Origin: Helicobacter sp. 13S00401-1
Lineage (GTDB): Bacteria; Campylobacterota; Campylobacteria; Campylobacterales; Helicobacteraceae
NCBI RefSeq assembly: GCF_002272925.1
Contig: NZ_MLAR01000002.1
Location: forward strand, 1-64,000
Direction of reading: 5' to 3'
DNA length: 64,000 nt
Part shown: in pieces, positions 28,027-37,445 of the stretch
Layout of the letters: every line of letters begins with the position of its first letter
Numbering within the stretch: position 1 is the stretch's first letter
Notes under the pieces: generated by a model
What the model was told of the DNA's origin: nothing
Database searches by the model: none
What the model saw: the letters and a program-made list of their open reading frames with translations, nothing else
Translations under genes and position numbers: made by a program

Positions 28027-28209
28027 CTAGTTTTGTTTTTCAAAAGGTTTAAGGATTGCCTTAAAAATGGCTATAACTAGTTTTATAGCTAGTACAAGAA
28101 GAGTTATAAATATAATAAATCCTATGATATAAATCCAACCAATGCCTATAAAAACTATTAACTGAAAAATTAGATAAATAACAGTTATAAGACCTATAAT
28201 CCTTAGCAT
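28027..28209 (-). CDS. Small hydrophobic membrane protein downstream of folE
   Basis: A 60-residue, almost entirely hydrophobic protein with two likely helices (about 4-27 and 28-50) and a short charged end. It begins one base after the folE stop, so it is probably co-transcribed with folE. No family is recognised. It could be a genuine small membrane protein or a fortuitous frame; the tight spacing favours the former. Confidence 0.5.
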   Translation of the reverse strand: MLRIIGLITVIYLIFQLIVFIGIGWIYIIGFIIFITLLVLAIKLVIAIFKAILKPFEKQN

Positions 28210-28210
28210 C

Positions 28211-28768
28211 CTACCCCTTTATAAACTCTAAAAACTCTGCCCTAGTTTTGGAATCTTTTTTAAAAAGTCCGCGGAGGGCTGAGGTTAAAACACTAGCACT
28301 TTTAGATTCTACCCCTCTCATCTCCATGCACATATGGCGTGCTTTGCAAACTACCATGATGCCTTTTGGTTTTACGATATCTGCTATGGTATCTGCTATC
28401 TGCGTAGTTAAACGCTCTTGGATTTGCAAGCGCCTTGAATAGATCTCAACAAATCTAGCTAAGGATGAAATCCCAACTAGTCTATCACTAGGTATGTAGC
28501 CTATGCTTATATGCCCAAAAAAAGGCAGCAAATGATGCTCACACATAGAGTAAAACTCTATATCCTTAACTATCACCATCTCATCACACTCAGTTACAAA
28601 AGTAGTGCTTAAAACTTCTTTTGGGTCTTCATGGTAGCCACTAAAAAGCGTTGTCATAGAATCTAAAAAACGCTTCCTAGTATCTTTTAAGCCTTCTCTT
28701 GTGCCCTCTTCGCCTATAGCTTTAAAAAAGTCTTCAAAAAAAGCCTTGCTACTTTCTTCTATACCCAT
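28211..28768 (-). CDS. folE: GTP cyclohydrolase I FolE
   Basis: Converts GTP to dihydroneopterin triphosphate, the first step of folate synthesis. The 185-residue protein has the zinc site in SMCEHHLLPF, the conserved GYIPSDRLVGISSLAR and RLQIQERLTTQIADTI, and the second zinc Cys in VVCKARHMCMEMRG. The length and motifs are normal for the homodecameric bacterial enzyme. It lies 24 bases after murA on the same strand. Confidence 0.96.
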   Translation of the reverse strand: MGIEESSKAFFEDFFKAIGEEGTREGLKDTRKRFLDSMTTLFSGYHEDPKEVLSTTFVTECDEMVIVKDIEFYSMCEHHLLPFFGHISIGYIPSDRLVGISSLARFVEIYSRRLQIQERLTTQIADTIADIVKPKGIMVVCKARHMCMEMRGVESKSASVLTSALRGLFKKDSKTRAEFLEFIKG

Positions 28769-28792
28769 CTTTAGCTCCTTTTAAGTACTAAC

Positions 28793-30079
28793 TTAAGCCT
28801 GCTCTTTTAAGCGTTTTATATCAGCCCCTAAGCTTCTAAGTTTTTCTTCTAAGTTTTCATAACCCCTATCAAGATGATAGATTCTATGTATATTAGATAT
28901 GCCCTTTGCAACTAGTGAAGCAAGCACTAGTGCACTACTAGCGCGTAAATCTGTAGCCATAACATCAGTGCCAAAAAGTTCGCTTTTGCCTGTGACTTGG
29001 GCAACGTTGCCATTTAGAGAGATATTAGCCCCAAGGCGTTGAAGCTCATTAACATGCATAAAGCGGTTTTCAAAAAGCGTCTCACGTATAACTGAAGTGC
29101 CTTCACACTGCGTAGCTAGTGCCATAAACTGAGCTTGCATATCAGTTGGAAAGCCTGGAAACTCACTAGTTGTGATATTAAAAGCACTAATTTTTTTGGC
29201 TGGTACTAACTTCATAGAACATACAGAATCATCATCACAAGAGTAGTTTATATCAAAGCCTATTTCTTGAAGTTTGATGGTGATAGCTTCCATATGAGAT
29301 TCTATAACGTTATGAACTGTGATGGGAGAGTTAGTTATAGCCCCTGCACATAGATAAGTGCCTGCTTCTATCCTATCAGGTATAACTGCTACTTCTTTTA
29401 AGTCTAAAAGACTTCTTTCACTTCCAGTTATACTTATCTCATCAGTGCCTATGCCTTCTATCTCAAGACCTGCATCACTTAGAATCTGGCACAGCTGCAC
29501 AACTTCTGGCTCTTTGCAAGCATTTATTATCCTAGTTTTGCCCTGTGCTAGGGCTGCTGCCATGATGATGTTTTCACTTCCTGTAACTGTCTTTTTATCA
29601 AAAACTATAGTTGTGCCCTTTAGTCCTTTAGGTGCACGCGCTAGTATATAGCCTGACTTGATATCTATCTCAGCCCCCATAGAAGTAAGTGCTTTTAAGT
29701 GCATATCTACTGGCCTTGCGCCTATAGCACAACCCCCTGGCAAGCTTACCTCACAGTGGTGGAATCTTGAAAGTAAAGGCCCTAAAACAAGTATAGAAGC
29801 CCTCATCTTTCTTACTATGTCATAGACTGCTTTAGTGTGATTGACATAGCTTGTATCAAGCAAGATGGCATTTTTACTTGGGTACTCACACCTTGCTCCG
29901 AGGTTTTCTAAAAGCTTTATAAAAGTTTTTATATCAGCAACACTAGGGATATTAGTTAACTTAAAAGGAGTTTTTGCTAAGAGAGAGAGGGCTAAAAGTG
30001 GAAGGCTAGCGTTTTTTGCTCCTGATATATAAACCTCACCACTTAAAGGCTTCCCTCCAATAATTTGTAAATAATCCAT
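28793..30079 (-). CDS. murA: UDP-N-acetylglucosamine 1-carboxyvinyltransferase MurA
   Basis: Catalyses the committed step of peptidoglycan precursor synthesis. The 428-residue protein shows the N-terminal [11 protein letters not shown] with Lys22-Asn23, and the flexible active-site loop [13 protein letters not shown] with Cys117, the residue alkylated by fosfomycin in this family. It follows an unknown membrane protein gene by 7 bases and precedes folE. Confidence 0.97.
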   Translation of the reverse strand: MDYLQIIGGKPLSGEVYISGAKNASLPLLALSLLAKTPFKLTNIPSVADIKTFIKLLENLGARCEYPSKNAILLDTSYVNHTKAVYDIVRKMRASILVLGPLLSRFHHCEVSLPGGCAIGARPVDMHLKALTSMGAEIDIKSGYILARAPKGLKGTTIVFDKKTVTGSENIIMAAALAQGKTRIINACKEPEVVQLCQILSDAGLEIEGIGTDEISITGSERSLLDLKEVAVIPDRIEAGTYLCAGAITNSPITVHNVIESHMEAITIKLQEIGFDINYSCDDDSVCSMKLVPAKKISAFNITTSEFPGFPTDMQAQFMALATQCEGTSVIRETLFENRFMHVNELQRLGANISLNGNVAQVTGKSELFGTDVMATDLRASSALVLASLVAKGISNIHRIYHLDRGYENLEEKLRSLGADIKRLKEQA

Positions 30080-30086
30080 AACTTTT

Positions 30087-31022
30087 TTAAATCTCCTTTT
30101 TTATAAGCTTAAATATAAAACTACTTATAACATAAACCACAACAAAAATAGCACTCAAGATTCCAAGGGCTAATATCTCATCATAAAAGTAAAAAGCAAG
30201 TATGACTATAACTAGATACAAAAAGCTTAAAAATACAGAGCTACTAGCTAAAAATTTAAGTCTAGCAAGGGCTTTTATACCAAGACAAAGTGGATAGATA
30301 AAAACAGCTAGGAGAAATAAAAGATTTAAATCATAAACTTTTACAAGTAAGTACACTAAGAAAAAGAGGATAAAGCCCATAAAATAAGCCCCACCCTTAT
30401 TTAACACAACCTTTAAGCCTAAGATGTTAAAAACCATAAAGCCAAGTATTGCTCCAACCAAGACAGAAGAAAACAAGAAGCCATAAGTAAAGCCTAAGAA
30501 AAAGCAAAGCAAGAAAATAACTACACTTAAAAATAAAGAATAAACTGCTAACTTGCCATTACCATGCTTAGTTTCAACAAAGCTAGCAAAGCCTTTAATG
30601 ATGATATAAAGCATGATAAAAGCTGCTATGTTGTCATAGATATTGCCAATAAAGTCTTTAGTGATGTAGCTTATAAAAACTATGAAATAAAGGGAGGCTA
30701 AGACACGAAGTATAGGCCCTTTAATCCCAGATAAAAGATTAGAAAACAAAAGTACAAAACTTATAGCATAGATATGAACACTAACTGCTGTGTAGTTTAC
30801 ATTTTTATACTCTAGAGGGAAGATAGTCGTTGTTAAAAGCATAAAGAAGATATTCCAACCGCCTATTATAAGTAAGTCATTATGCATAAAAATGTTTAGT
30901 CTTTTAAAAAGGCTATAGCTTACTTGAAGCGAGACTAAGACCATAATAAAAGTGAAGCAAACAACTATGCCAATAATTAGCAAGATGAAATTTTCATAAC
31001 TTAAGCTGTGGAGATAGTCCAT
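30087..31022 (-). CDS. Polytopic membrane protein of unknown function upstream of murA
   Basis: A 311-residue protein made of about nine or ten hydrophobic helices with very short loops. It starts the minus-strand unit that continues into murA (7-base gap) and folE, and is divergent from coaBC. No transporter or enzyme motif is seen. Its link to murA may indicate an envelope role, but that is inference from position only. Confidence 0.65.
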   Translation of the reverse strand: MDYLHSLSYENFILLIIGIVVCFTFIMVLVSLQVSYSLFKRLNIFMHNDLLIIGGWNIFFMLLTTTIFPLEYKNVNYTAVSVHIYAISFVLLFSNLLSGIKGPILRVLASLYFIVFISYITKDFIGNIYDNIAAFIMLYIIIKGFASFVETKHGNGKLAVYSLFLSVVIFLLCFFLGFTYGFLFSSVLVGAILGFMVFNILGLKVVLNKGGAYFMGFILFFLVYLLVKVYDLNLLFLLAVFIYPLCLGIKALARLKFLASSSVFLSFLYLVIVILAFYFYDEILALGILSAIFVVVYVISSFIFKLIKKEI

Positions 31023-31091
31023 TTAGCCCCTTTGGTGATTTTTTGATAATAAAGATTCTATAATCTTATATACGAGTTTAAAAGGAATTGT

Positions 31092-32513
31092 ATGCTAAAA
31101 GGTAAAAATGTGCTAATTTTTGTAAGTGGAAGCATAGCAGCTTACAAGATACTAGATGTTATAAGTAGTTTAAGGAAAGAAAAAGCAAACATAAGAGTAG
31201 TTGCAACTAGTGCAGCACTTCGTTTTATAACCCCTTTAAGTTTTGAAGCTTTAAGTAATACTAAGCTTTTAAGCGATGAGAGTGAAGACTGGAGTGATAA
31301 GATAAATGGGCTTAATCACATAGCCTTTGCTAAGTGGGCAAATATAGCTCTTTTTGCACCACTAAGTGCTAATAGTCTTAATAAACTAGCCCATGGTATA
31401 GCTGATAATGTCTACTTAAGCACAGCCATAGCCCTAAGAGATATACCTAAACTTCTAGCCCCTAGTGCTAATAACTTCATGTTAGAAGCCCCTCAAACTA
31501 TGCACTCTCTTAATGTCTTAAAAAGTTACGGATATGAGATTATCGAGCCTGAAACTAAGCTACTAGCTTGTGGGGATGAAGGTAAAGGCGCTCTTGCTAA
31601 TACTGAAGAGATAGTTTTTAGAGTAAAAAGATCTTTACTTAAAAATGCTTTTTGGAGTGGTAAAAATGTAGTTATAACTGGTGGAGGCAGCGTAGAAAAG
31701 ATAGATGATATAAGATGTGTAAGTAACTTTTCAAGTGGGCTTCAAGCTAGCTATCTAGCCTTAGCTCTTTACTTCCTAGGTGCACGCGTTAGTTTTATCT
31801 CTTCAAAGTTTCCACTGTGCTTGCCAAAAGATATAAAAACTTATAGCGTTCAAAGCTCAAAAGAGTATAAAGAAAAATTAGTCTCTGTGCTAGATTCTAT
31901 AGAATCTAAAGGCTATCTTTTTATGGCAGCAGCTATTAGTGATTATTTACCAAAAGCAACCCTAGGCAAGATAAAAAAACTAGACCATCCAAATGGCTTA
32001 AAACTAGACCTAAGCTTAAATGAAGACTTACTAAGCTCTATAAAACAAAAAAATATCATAAAAATTGGCTTTAAGGCTGAGCATATAGAATCTAGTAGCC
32101 CACAAGATGCCTTAAAAAGTGCCACTTCTTTAATCACTACCAAGGGCTGTTCTTATGTGTGTTTAAATGTGCTTAATAAAGACAGTTTTACTGAAAGTAA
32201 AGATAGTAATCAGATGGTGCTTTTAGATGCTAAAGACTTAAATGCCATGGAAAAAACGCAGTTTCTTAGTAAGTTAGAAATAAGCTTTGAGATAGCAAAC
32301 TTTATAGAAAAAAAAGAGTTGCTAGAAAAAAGTGCTTCCTTAAGCACTAAAGAGCCTAGCACTAAGCCCAAACCAGATTCTAAAATAGTAGATTCTAAAA
32401 TAGTAGATTCTAAAGTAAAGGCTAAGCCTGTAGCAAGGGCTAAACTAAGTACAAAAGAGATACTAGAACAAAAGGCATTGCAAGTTAAAAGAGCCTTAGA
32501 ATCAAAACGATGA
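31092..32513 (+). CDS. coaBC: Bifunctional phosphopantothenoylcysteine decarboxylase/synthetase CoaBC
   Basis: Carries two consecutive steps of coenzyme A synthesis. The N-terminal flavin decarboxylase half (about 1-190) has GSIAAYKILDV, the PSANNFM substrate segment and the catalytic Cys in LLACGDEGKGAL. The C-terminal synthetase half has VVITGGGSVEKIDDIRCVSNFSSG. After about residue 400 a lysine- and serine-rich tail not expected in the family carries a 15-bp in-frame tandem repeat. The stop overlaps the next gene by four bases (ATGA). Confidence 0.93.
   Translation: MLKGKNVLIFVSGSIAAYKILDVISSLRKEKANIRVVATSAALRFITPLSFEALSNTKLLSDESEDWSDKINGLNHIAFAKWANIALFAPLSANSLNKLAHGIADNVYLSTAIALRDIPKLLAPSANNFMLEAPQTMHSLNVLKSYGYEIIEPETKLLACGDEGKGALANTEEIVFRVKRSLLKNAFWSGKNVVITGGGSVEKIDDIRCVSNFSSGLQASYLALALYFLGARVSFISSKFPLCLPKDIKTYSVQSSKEYKEKLVSVLDSIESKGYLFMAAAISDYLPKATLGKIKKLDHPNGLKLDLSLNEDLLSSIKQKNIIKIGFKAEHIESSSPQDALKSATSLITTKGCSYVCLNVLNKDSFTESKDSNQMVLLDAKDLNAMEKTQFLSKLEISFEIANFIEKKELLEKSASLSTKEPSTKPKPDSKIVDSKIVDSKVKAKPVARAKLSTKEILEQKALQVKRALESKR
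32376..32420 (+). repeat. 15-bp in-frame tandem repeat in coaBC tail
   Basis: Two perfect units and one decayed unit of GATTCTAAAATAGTA encode repeated DSKIV. The unit contains the window-wide GATTCTA motif. The change is in frame, so it would only lengthen or shorten the tail. Confidence 0.75.
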
Positions 32514-33289
32514 TCCCTCAAACTAACGCCACCTTAAACACTAGCACGCTAAGCTTGCTTAATGCACTTAGTAAACTTAGCCCAAAAGAGCTTAACACCA
32601 CCCTTCCAACCTTGCTAAAAATCCTTTCACAAACAAGTAACAACTCCTATCAAATTCAGCTAGGAAAACTCATACTAGAAACTAAAAGTGATGTTCCTTT
32701 AGAACTAGGTAAAACTTACTGGGCTAATGTCTCCCAAAACAAGCTAGGTGGACTAAATATAACTAATCTAATAGCTCAGCCAAAAACACTAGAAGCGCTT
32801 GCTAACTTTGCTTTAAAGCTTGATAGTAAGGGCTTAGAAGAGCTTTTTAAAAATGAACACCACAAAGATAAAAGTATGGAATCTAACTATAAAGATTTAC
32901 TTTTAGACAAACTTCCTTTAGTTAATAGCAAGCAAGAGTTTTTAGAACTAGCCCAGATGCTTTTAGGCTTGCAAAAAGGTGTTATAAGTTTGGTTATTAA
33001 AGATGAAGAAAAAGATTCTCTTTTGCAGATAAAAAAGCAAAAAGTAAAGCTTGAGTTTTATGCCCTTTTTTCTAGCTTAGGAGAGATAGATGGCATGGTG
33101 TATGTAGATTCTAAAAAAGATCTAAGTCTTAGTATGAATGTAATGAGTAAAAAGATAAAAACCTTTCTAGCATCTAAGTTAGATACTCTAAAAGGTTTTT
33201 CTAAGGTAGATATAAATATAAAGCCTGCTAGAATGCTTTTTGACCTAAGTCCAAGAAGTGACTTAAAGATGCTAGATATTAAGATCTAG
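32510..33289 (+). CDS. Conserved-looking hypothetical protein coupled to coaBC
   Basis: A 259-residue soluble, largely helical protein with no signal peptide or membrane segment. The N-terminal 60 residues are rich in Leu, Ser, Thr and Asn. A compact region at about 60-100 (LGKTYWANVSQNKLGGLNITNLI) and a C-terminal part with repeated Lys-Ile strands (about 155-259) follow. Its ATG overlaps the coaBC stop by 4 bases, so it is translationally coupled, and its 3' end overlaps that of cysS by 4 bases. The outline recalls FliK-like proteins, but no decisive motif is visible, so no function is given. Confidence 0.6.
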   Translation: MIPQTNATLNTSTLSLLNALSKLSPKELNTTLPTLLKILSQTSNNSYQIQLGKLILETKSDVPLELGKTYWANVSQNKLGGLNITNLIAQPKTLEALANFALKLDSKGLEELFKNEHHKDKSMESNYKDLLLDKLPLVNSKQEFLELAQMLLGLQKGVISLVIKDEEKDSLLQIKKQKVKLEFYALFSSLGEIDGMVYVDSKKDLSLSMNVMSKKIKTFLASKLDTLKGFSKVDINIKPARMLFDLSPRSDLKMLDIKI

Positions 33290-34698
33290 CTTATAACTTC
33301 CCACTCACTAACTCCACCTGGCTTATCCATAACATTAATGTTTTTAGCCTTTAAAGTATCTCTTATCTCATCACTTAAAGCATAGTTTTTATTAGCCTTT
33401 GCTGCTAGCCTTTTAGCCACTAAGGTATCTATCTCTTTTTTATCTTCTTCACTAACTCCAAGCTGAAAGTAAGTAGTAGTAGAAAGTAAGCCTATGCCTA
33501 AGATATCTTGCAAAAGATCTATATTACTAGCAGCTTTAGATATGCTTTCTTTATCTTTTGGATTCTTATCTAAACTTTCATTAAGCCTAGCTAGCATTTC
33601 TTCATAAGCACTTAAAGCTAAAGAGATATTTAAATCATCACTTAAAGCATTTAAAAAGGCACTTTCAAACTCTATATCTTTTTTACGTTCTAACTCTGAA
33701 GTAAAGTTGATACGCTTTTTAAGTCTATAAAGCCTATCAAGACGCTTTTTACTTGCTAGTAAATCAACTTCATTAAAACTTAAAGACGCCCTATAGTGCG
33801 TACCTAAAAGATAGTTTCTTAAAATCTCACCATCATAACTTTTTAAAGCATCTTTTATAAAAAAGCTATTACCTAAACTTTTACTCATCTTTTCGCCATC
33901 TACTGTTACAAAGCCATTATGCATCCAGTACTTTGAAAGCTCTTTACCACACTCACATCTAGTCTCACTAGCTTCATTTTCATGATGAGGGAAGAAAAGA
34001 TCTGCCCCTCCTCCATGTATGTCTATAAGATAGGGCTCATTTTTATAAGCAAGGACAGAATCTATCATCACGCTGCATTCTATATGCCAGCCAGGACGTC
34101 CTTTACCAAGGATGCTTTCATAACCTACATCTCCCTCACCAGTATAGGCCTTCCAAAGGGCAAAGTCTCTTTTATCTTTCTTTTCATGCTCATGATCGAT
34201 GCGACTTAAAGAATCCTCATCTGCATAATGCCTACTTAAACTGCCATACTTTTTGTCTTTAGAAACCTCTAAGTAGATATCTCCATTAGAAACCTTATAA
34301 GCATAGCCCTTATCTAGTAGTCCTTTTACAAACTCACTTACTTCATCTATAAACTCTGTAGCCTTTGGCTCTAAATCTGGCCTTTTAACTCCTAGTGCTT
34401 CCATATCTTCTAGATATCTTTTGGAATAATAAGAAGCAAGCTCTGGCACGCTTTTATTAGTCTGTTTAGACTTAGCTATAAGCTTATCATCTATATCTGT
34501 AAAGTTTTTAGCAAAAGTGACCTTATATCCAAGTCTTCTTAAAAGACGCGAAAGTAAATCAAAGCTTAAAGCACTTCTTGCATGTCCTAAGTGGGCATCA
34601 TCATAAACTGTAGGGCCACATACATACATCCTTACTTCGCCCTTTTTTATAGGTTTAAACTCTACTTTTTCTTTACTATTAGAATCAAATATATACAT
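33286..34698 (-). CDS. cysS: Cysteinyl-tRNA synthetase
   Basis: A class I aminoacyl-tRNA synthetase of 470 residues. Zinc ligand Cys27 lies in MYVCGPTVYDDAHLGHA, with the HIGH-type motif HLGH at 36-39. The KMSKS loop appears in GEKMSKSLGN, and WHIECSVM and HHENE supply the other zinc ligands. It lies 10 bases after murJ on the same strand, a common pairing in this group. Confidence 0.97.
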   Translation of the reverse strand: MYIFDSNSKEKVEFKPIKKGEVRMYVCGPTVYDDAHLGHARSALSFDLLSRLLRRLGYKVTFAKNFTDIDDKLIAKSKQTNKSVPELASYYSKRYLEDMEALGVKRPDLEPKATEFIDEVSEFVKGLLDKGYAYKVSNGDIYLEVSKDKKYGSLSRHYADEDSLSRIDHEHEKKDKRDFALWKAYTGEGDVGYESILGKGRPGWHIECSVMIDSVLAYKNEPYLIDIHGGGADLFFPHHENEASETRCECGKELSKYWMHNGFVTVDGEKMSKSLGNSFFIKDALKSYDGEILRNYLLGTHYRASLSFNEVDLLASKKRLDRLYRLKKRINFTSELERKKDIEFESAFLNALSDDLNISLALSAYEEMLARLNESLDKNPKDKESISKAASNIDLLQDILGIGLLSTTTYFQLGVSEEDKKEIDTLVAKRLAAKANKNYALSDEIRDTLKAKNINVMDKPGGVSEWEVIS

Positions 34699-34708
34699 GG
34701 ACTTCCTT

Positions 34709-36154
34709 TTAAGTAATGCTAAATTTCAATTTGAATAGATAAATAATCACAAACTCAATAACTAATAAAACTAACAATAATACTAATCTTTTGTAATCTA
34801 GCAAGGAAAGAAACTTCCTCACTCCAAAAAAATAAATCGTCATAAAAAATAAAGCAAAGCCCCCTAAAGAGCCAGCTAGTGCTAACCCAAAGACACTAAA
34901 GTGCCACATAAGTATCAAAGAAAATGCTAATCCTATAATTAAAGAAAAAGCTGAGATCTTAGCACTTAAAGCTTGCTTTTTTTGTGAGTAAAGCCAAAGT
35001 GAAAAAATACGGCTTAATCCAAAAGGCAAAAGTCCAATAAGATAGCCTATAAAAACTAGACCAACTTCTAAAGTAGACTTTCTTGTAAAGTGGCCTCTTT
35101 CATATAAAAGCCAAATTATTTCATTTGATAGCATGATGCCACCTAGCACACAAAAAGAAAGCATATAAAGTAAAAAAGTAAAGGCTTTTTTTAAGAGGGC
35201 TAGAGCCTTTTTTTCTTCGCCATTTTTTAAAGCCCTTGCTATCATGGGAAAAAGTGCAGATGATATCGCTATAGCAAAAAGTGCTAGTGGGAGTTGGAAG
35301 ATTCTATTAGCATAGCTTAGTATGCTTACTCCTCCAGCTACTGGCAAAAATGTCACTAAGATAGTATCTATCATGCTAGTTATTTGTGCAGTTGAGCTTC
35401 CTAGCATAGCAGGGAAAAAGCCTCCAAAAAAGTGTCTTATATCTTCTTTTAAAATGGCAAGATTTCTTTTAGACTTTTTATCTTTTTTTAGATTCCATGC
35501 AAAAAAACTTTTAAAGCCAACTATTTGAAGACGTAAGATGTGAGAGTAGTAAAGTGGGTAAAAGTGCAAAACTACTTGAGCTACACCACCTATAACTACA
35601 CTATAACTTAGTATATAAACTATATCTATCAAATCTTTATGGCGTGAGAAGAAAAGGGCTAAAATCATAGCTATATTTAAAAGGGCAGTATTATAAGCAT
35701 TAACCCAAAAGATATTTTTATATTGCAAAAGTGTGCTGAAATAAGTCACAAAAAAGATAAAGATTAGATACCAAAAGTTAATCGCAACTATAGGCGTTGC
35801 AAGCTTGATGATGTCTTCACTATAACCCATACCCAAAACACGAGTTACATAGGGACTAAAAAACATGATGATAAGACTTAAGATTATAAGAAAGATTCCA
35901 AAGATAGAAGCTATAGTTATGCTAAAAGCACCTTTTTTTCTAGAGTGAAGGAAGTAAGGAAGAAAGCTTTGAGTAAAAGCTCCTTCAGCAAAAACGCGTC
36001 TAAAGACGTTAGGAAACTTAAAGGCTAGAAAAAATATATCACTATAGATACTAGTTCCTAAAACATAAGCCTGCATAGCATCACGCAAGAATCCAAAGAT
36101 GCGAGAAGTTAAAATCCCACTTATGTTTATTAAAAAAGCAGTTCTAAGTAGCAC
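34709..36154 (-). CDS. murJ: Lipid II flippase MurJ
   Basis: Moves the peptidoglycan precursor lipid II across the inner membrane. The 481-residue protein has about 13-14 hydrophobic helices and the MviN/MurJ signatures SRIFGFLRDAMQAYVLG (residues about 17-33), FPNVFRRVFAEGAFTQSFLP, and a later FQLPLALFAIAISSALFP. It is followed by cysS with a 10-base gap. Confidence 0.95.
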   Translation of the reverse strand: MLLRTAFLINISGILTSRIFGFLRDAMQAYVLGTSIYSDIFFLAFKFPNVFRRVFAEGAFTQSFLPYFLHSRKKGAFSITIASIFGIFLIILSLIIMFFSPYVTRVLGMGYSEDIIKLATPIVAINFWYLIFIFFVTYFSTLLQYKNIFWVNAYNTALLNIAMILALFFSRHKDLIDIVYILSYSVVIGGVAQVVLHFYPLYYSHILRLQIVGFKSFFAWNLKKDKKSKRNLAILKEDIRHFFGGFFPAMLGSSTAQITSMIDTILVTFLPVAGGVSILSYANRIFQLPLALFAIAISSALFPMIARALKNGEEKKALALLKKAFTFLLYMLSFCVLGGIMLSNEIIWLLYERGHFTRKSTLEVGLVFIGYLIGLLPFGLSRIFSLWLYSQKKQALSAKISAFSLIIGLAFSLILMWHFSVFGLALAGSLGGFALFFMTIYFFGVRKFLSLLDYKRLVLLLVLLVIEFVIIYLFKLKFSIT

Positions 36155-36220
36155 TAAGAGCCTTGTTGGTAAAAGTTTTTCAAGGCTTAGATTCTACAGT
36201 GATTTTATAGGTTTTAAAAC

Positions 36221-37258
36221 TTACTTCTTAGCTCGCTCTATTATAGCTATGATTTCATCTGCTACTTTTGGAGCAAGCTCTAGCTGAGATGTAAAGCCTA
36301 CACAAGAGCAGTTTATCTCACCTAAGACATACTTATCTTTGCCATCTTTATCAGTGTCTAGTATAAAGTCAGCCGTCCAAATTAAAGGCAAGTCATAATT
36401 ACCTAGCTTTTGTTTTATCATAGGAATCTCACTTAAAAAAGTACTTACTAAGTCTTTCCATAAGCTAGGGTCATCATATCTATACTTTGCGCCACTAAAA
36501 AGCGTAGCTGAGAAGTTATCTCCTCCTTCTGCTGGCTTTTTGTGAACTACATTTACTGGTTTATCATAAAGCATTAATAGCCTTATCTCACCTTCTACTA
36601 TGCGTGGTAAAAAAGTCATATCTACTAGCATGCCATTTTCCCCTGTGATATATTGCTCACAAAAGTCCATAAACTCGCCTAGCTTTCTAATCTCAGTGTG
36701 ATTATCTTTAGCTTCAGTACATTTTATCTCTGTATCAAGTGGTAAGGAATCTACTGGTTTACTTAGTGGATGAAGCAGTTGCACACGCCAGATTCCTTCA
36801 CCTGTTGAGCCTCTGTTTTGTTTTAAAACCCTTTGTCCCTTAGCTAAAGTTTTAGGAAAGTTTTCTTTAAAAGTTTGAATATCATAATAAGCATAGGTAT
36901 CTTTTGGGACTAAAGGAGTGTCATTTAAATGCACAAGGGCATCTTTTGCACCATAACCTATCATAGCATCAGGATGAGGCATAGGAATGATTCCATCCTT
37001 ACAAAGCTTTCTAAGCATATCAAAGTACTCATTTTCTTCTTTTAGATTCCCAGGATTTATACGAGAGACATAAGCTATAGCATTATTTTTCACATACTCA
37101 TAAATCTCATCTTTTTTACCTACTTCAAAAAAGATAACTTCGGCATCATAACCCTTACTTTTAAGGGCATCAACCATAGGCATAGTATCTGGTCTGTAAC
37201 CATCTTTTCCTTTATCACTTCCGCCTCTAACTTCAAAAAACACTACATTTTTTTTCAT
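36221..37258 (-). CDS. Cj0069-family protein, ATP-grasp-like
   Basis: A 345-residue cytoplasmic protein that resembles the conserved Cj0069 family of Campylobacterota. The segments KQNRGSTGEGIWRVQLL, EGEIRLLMLYDKPVNVVHKKPAEGGDN and DKYVLGEINCSCVGFTSQ resemble the ATP- and metal-binding parts of ATP-grasp ligases. The substrate is unknown. It lies upstream of murJ by 66 bases on the same strand and may or may not be co-transcribed. Confidence 0.75.
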   Translation of the reverse strand: MKKNVVFFEVRGGSDKGKDGYRPDTMPMVDALKSKGYDAEVIFFEVGKKDEIYEYVKNNAIAYVSRINPGNLKEENEYFDMLRKLCKDGIIPMPHPDAMIGYGAKDALVHLNDTPLVPKDTYAYYDIQTFKENFPKTLAKGQRVLKQNRGSTGEGIWRVQLLHPLSKPVDSLPLDTEIKCTEAKDNHTEIRKLGEFMDFCEQYITGENGMLVDMTFLPRIVEGEIRLLMLYDKPVNVVHKKPAEGGDNFSATLFSGAKYRYDDPSLWKDLVSTFLSEIPMIKQKLGNYDLPLIWTADFILDTDKDGKDKYVLGEINCSCVGFTSQLELAPKVADEIIAIIERAKK

Positions 37259-37445
37259 ATTTACACCTCATTACTATTTTTATGTTTTAGCTTAGTACAA
37301 TATTGGTAAAAGTTGCATGAATGTGTTAGCTTTTTAGATTATATAATTTAAAGATAAGTTAACTTTCTGTATAAAATACCTACTCTTTTTAGGCATTATT
37401 TAGCTATCAGAAATACCAAAATATATACTTTATAGGAGCTTAAAC

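Noticed and set aside
32510-33289. FliK-like hook-length protein assignment.
   Set aside because: Only a vague similarity in composition is visible, and the gene is not near flagellar genes. Left as hypothetical.
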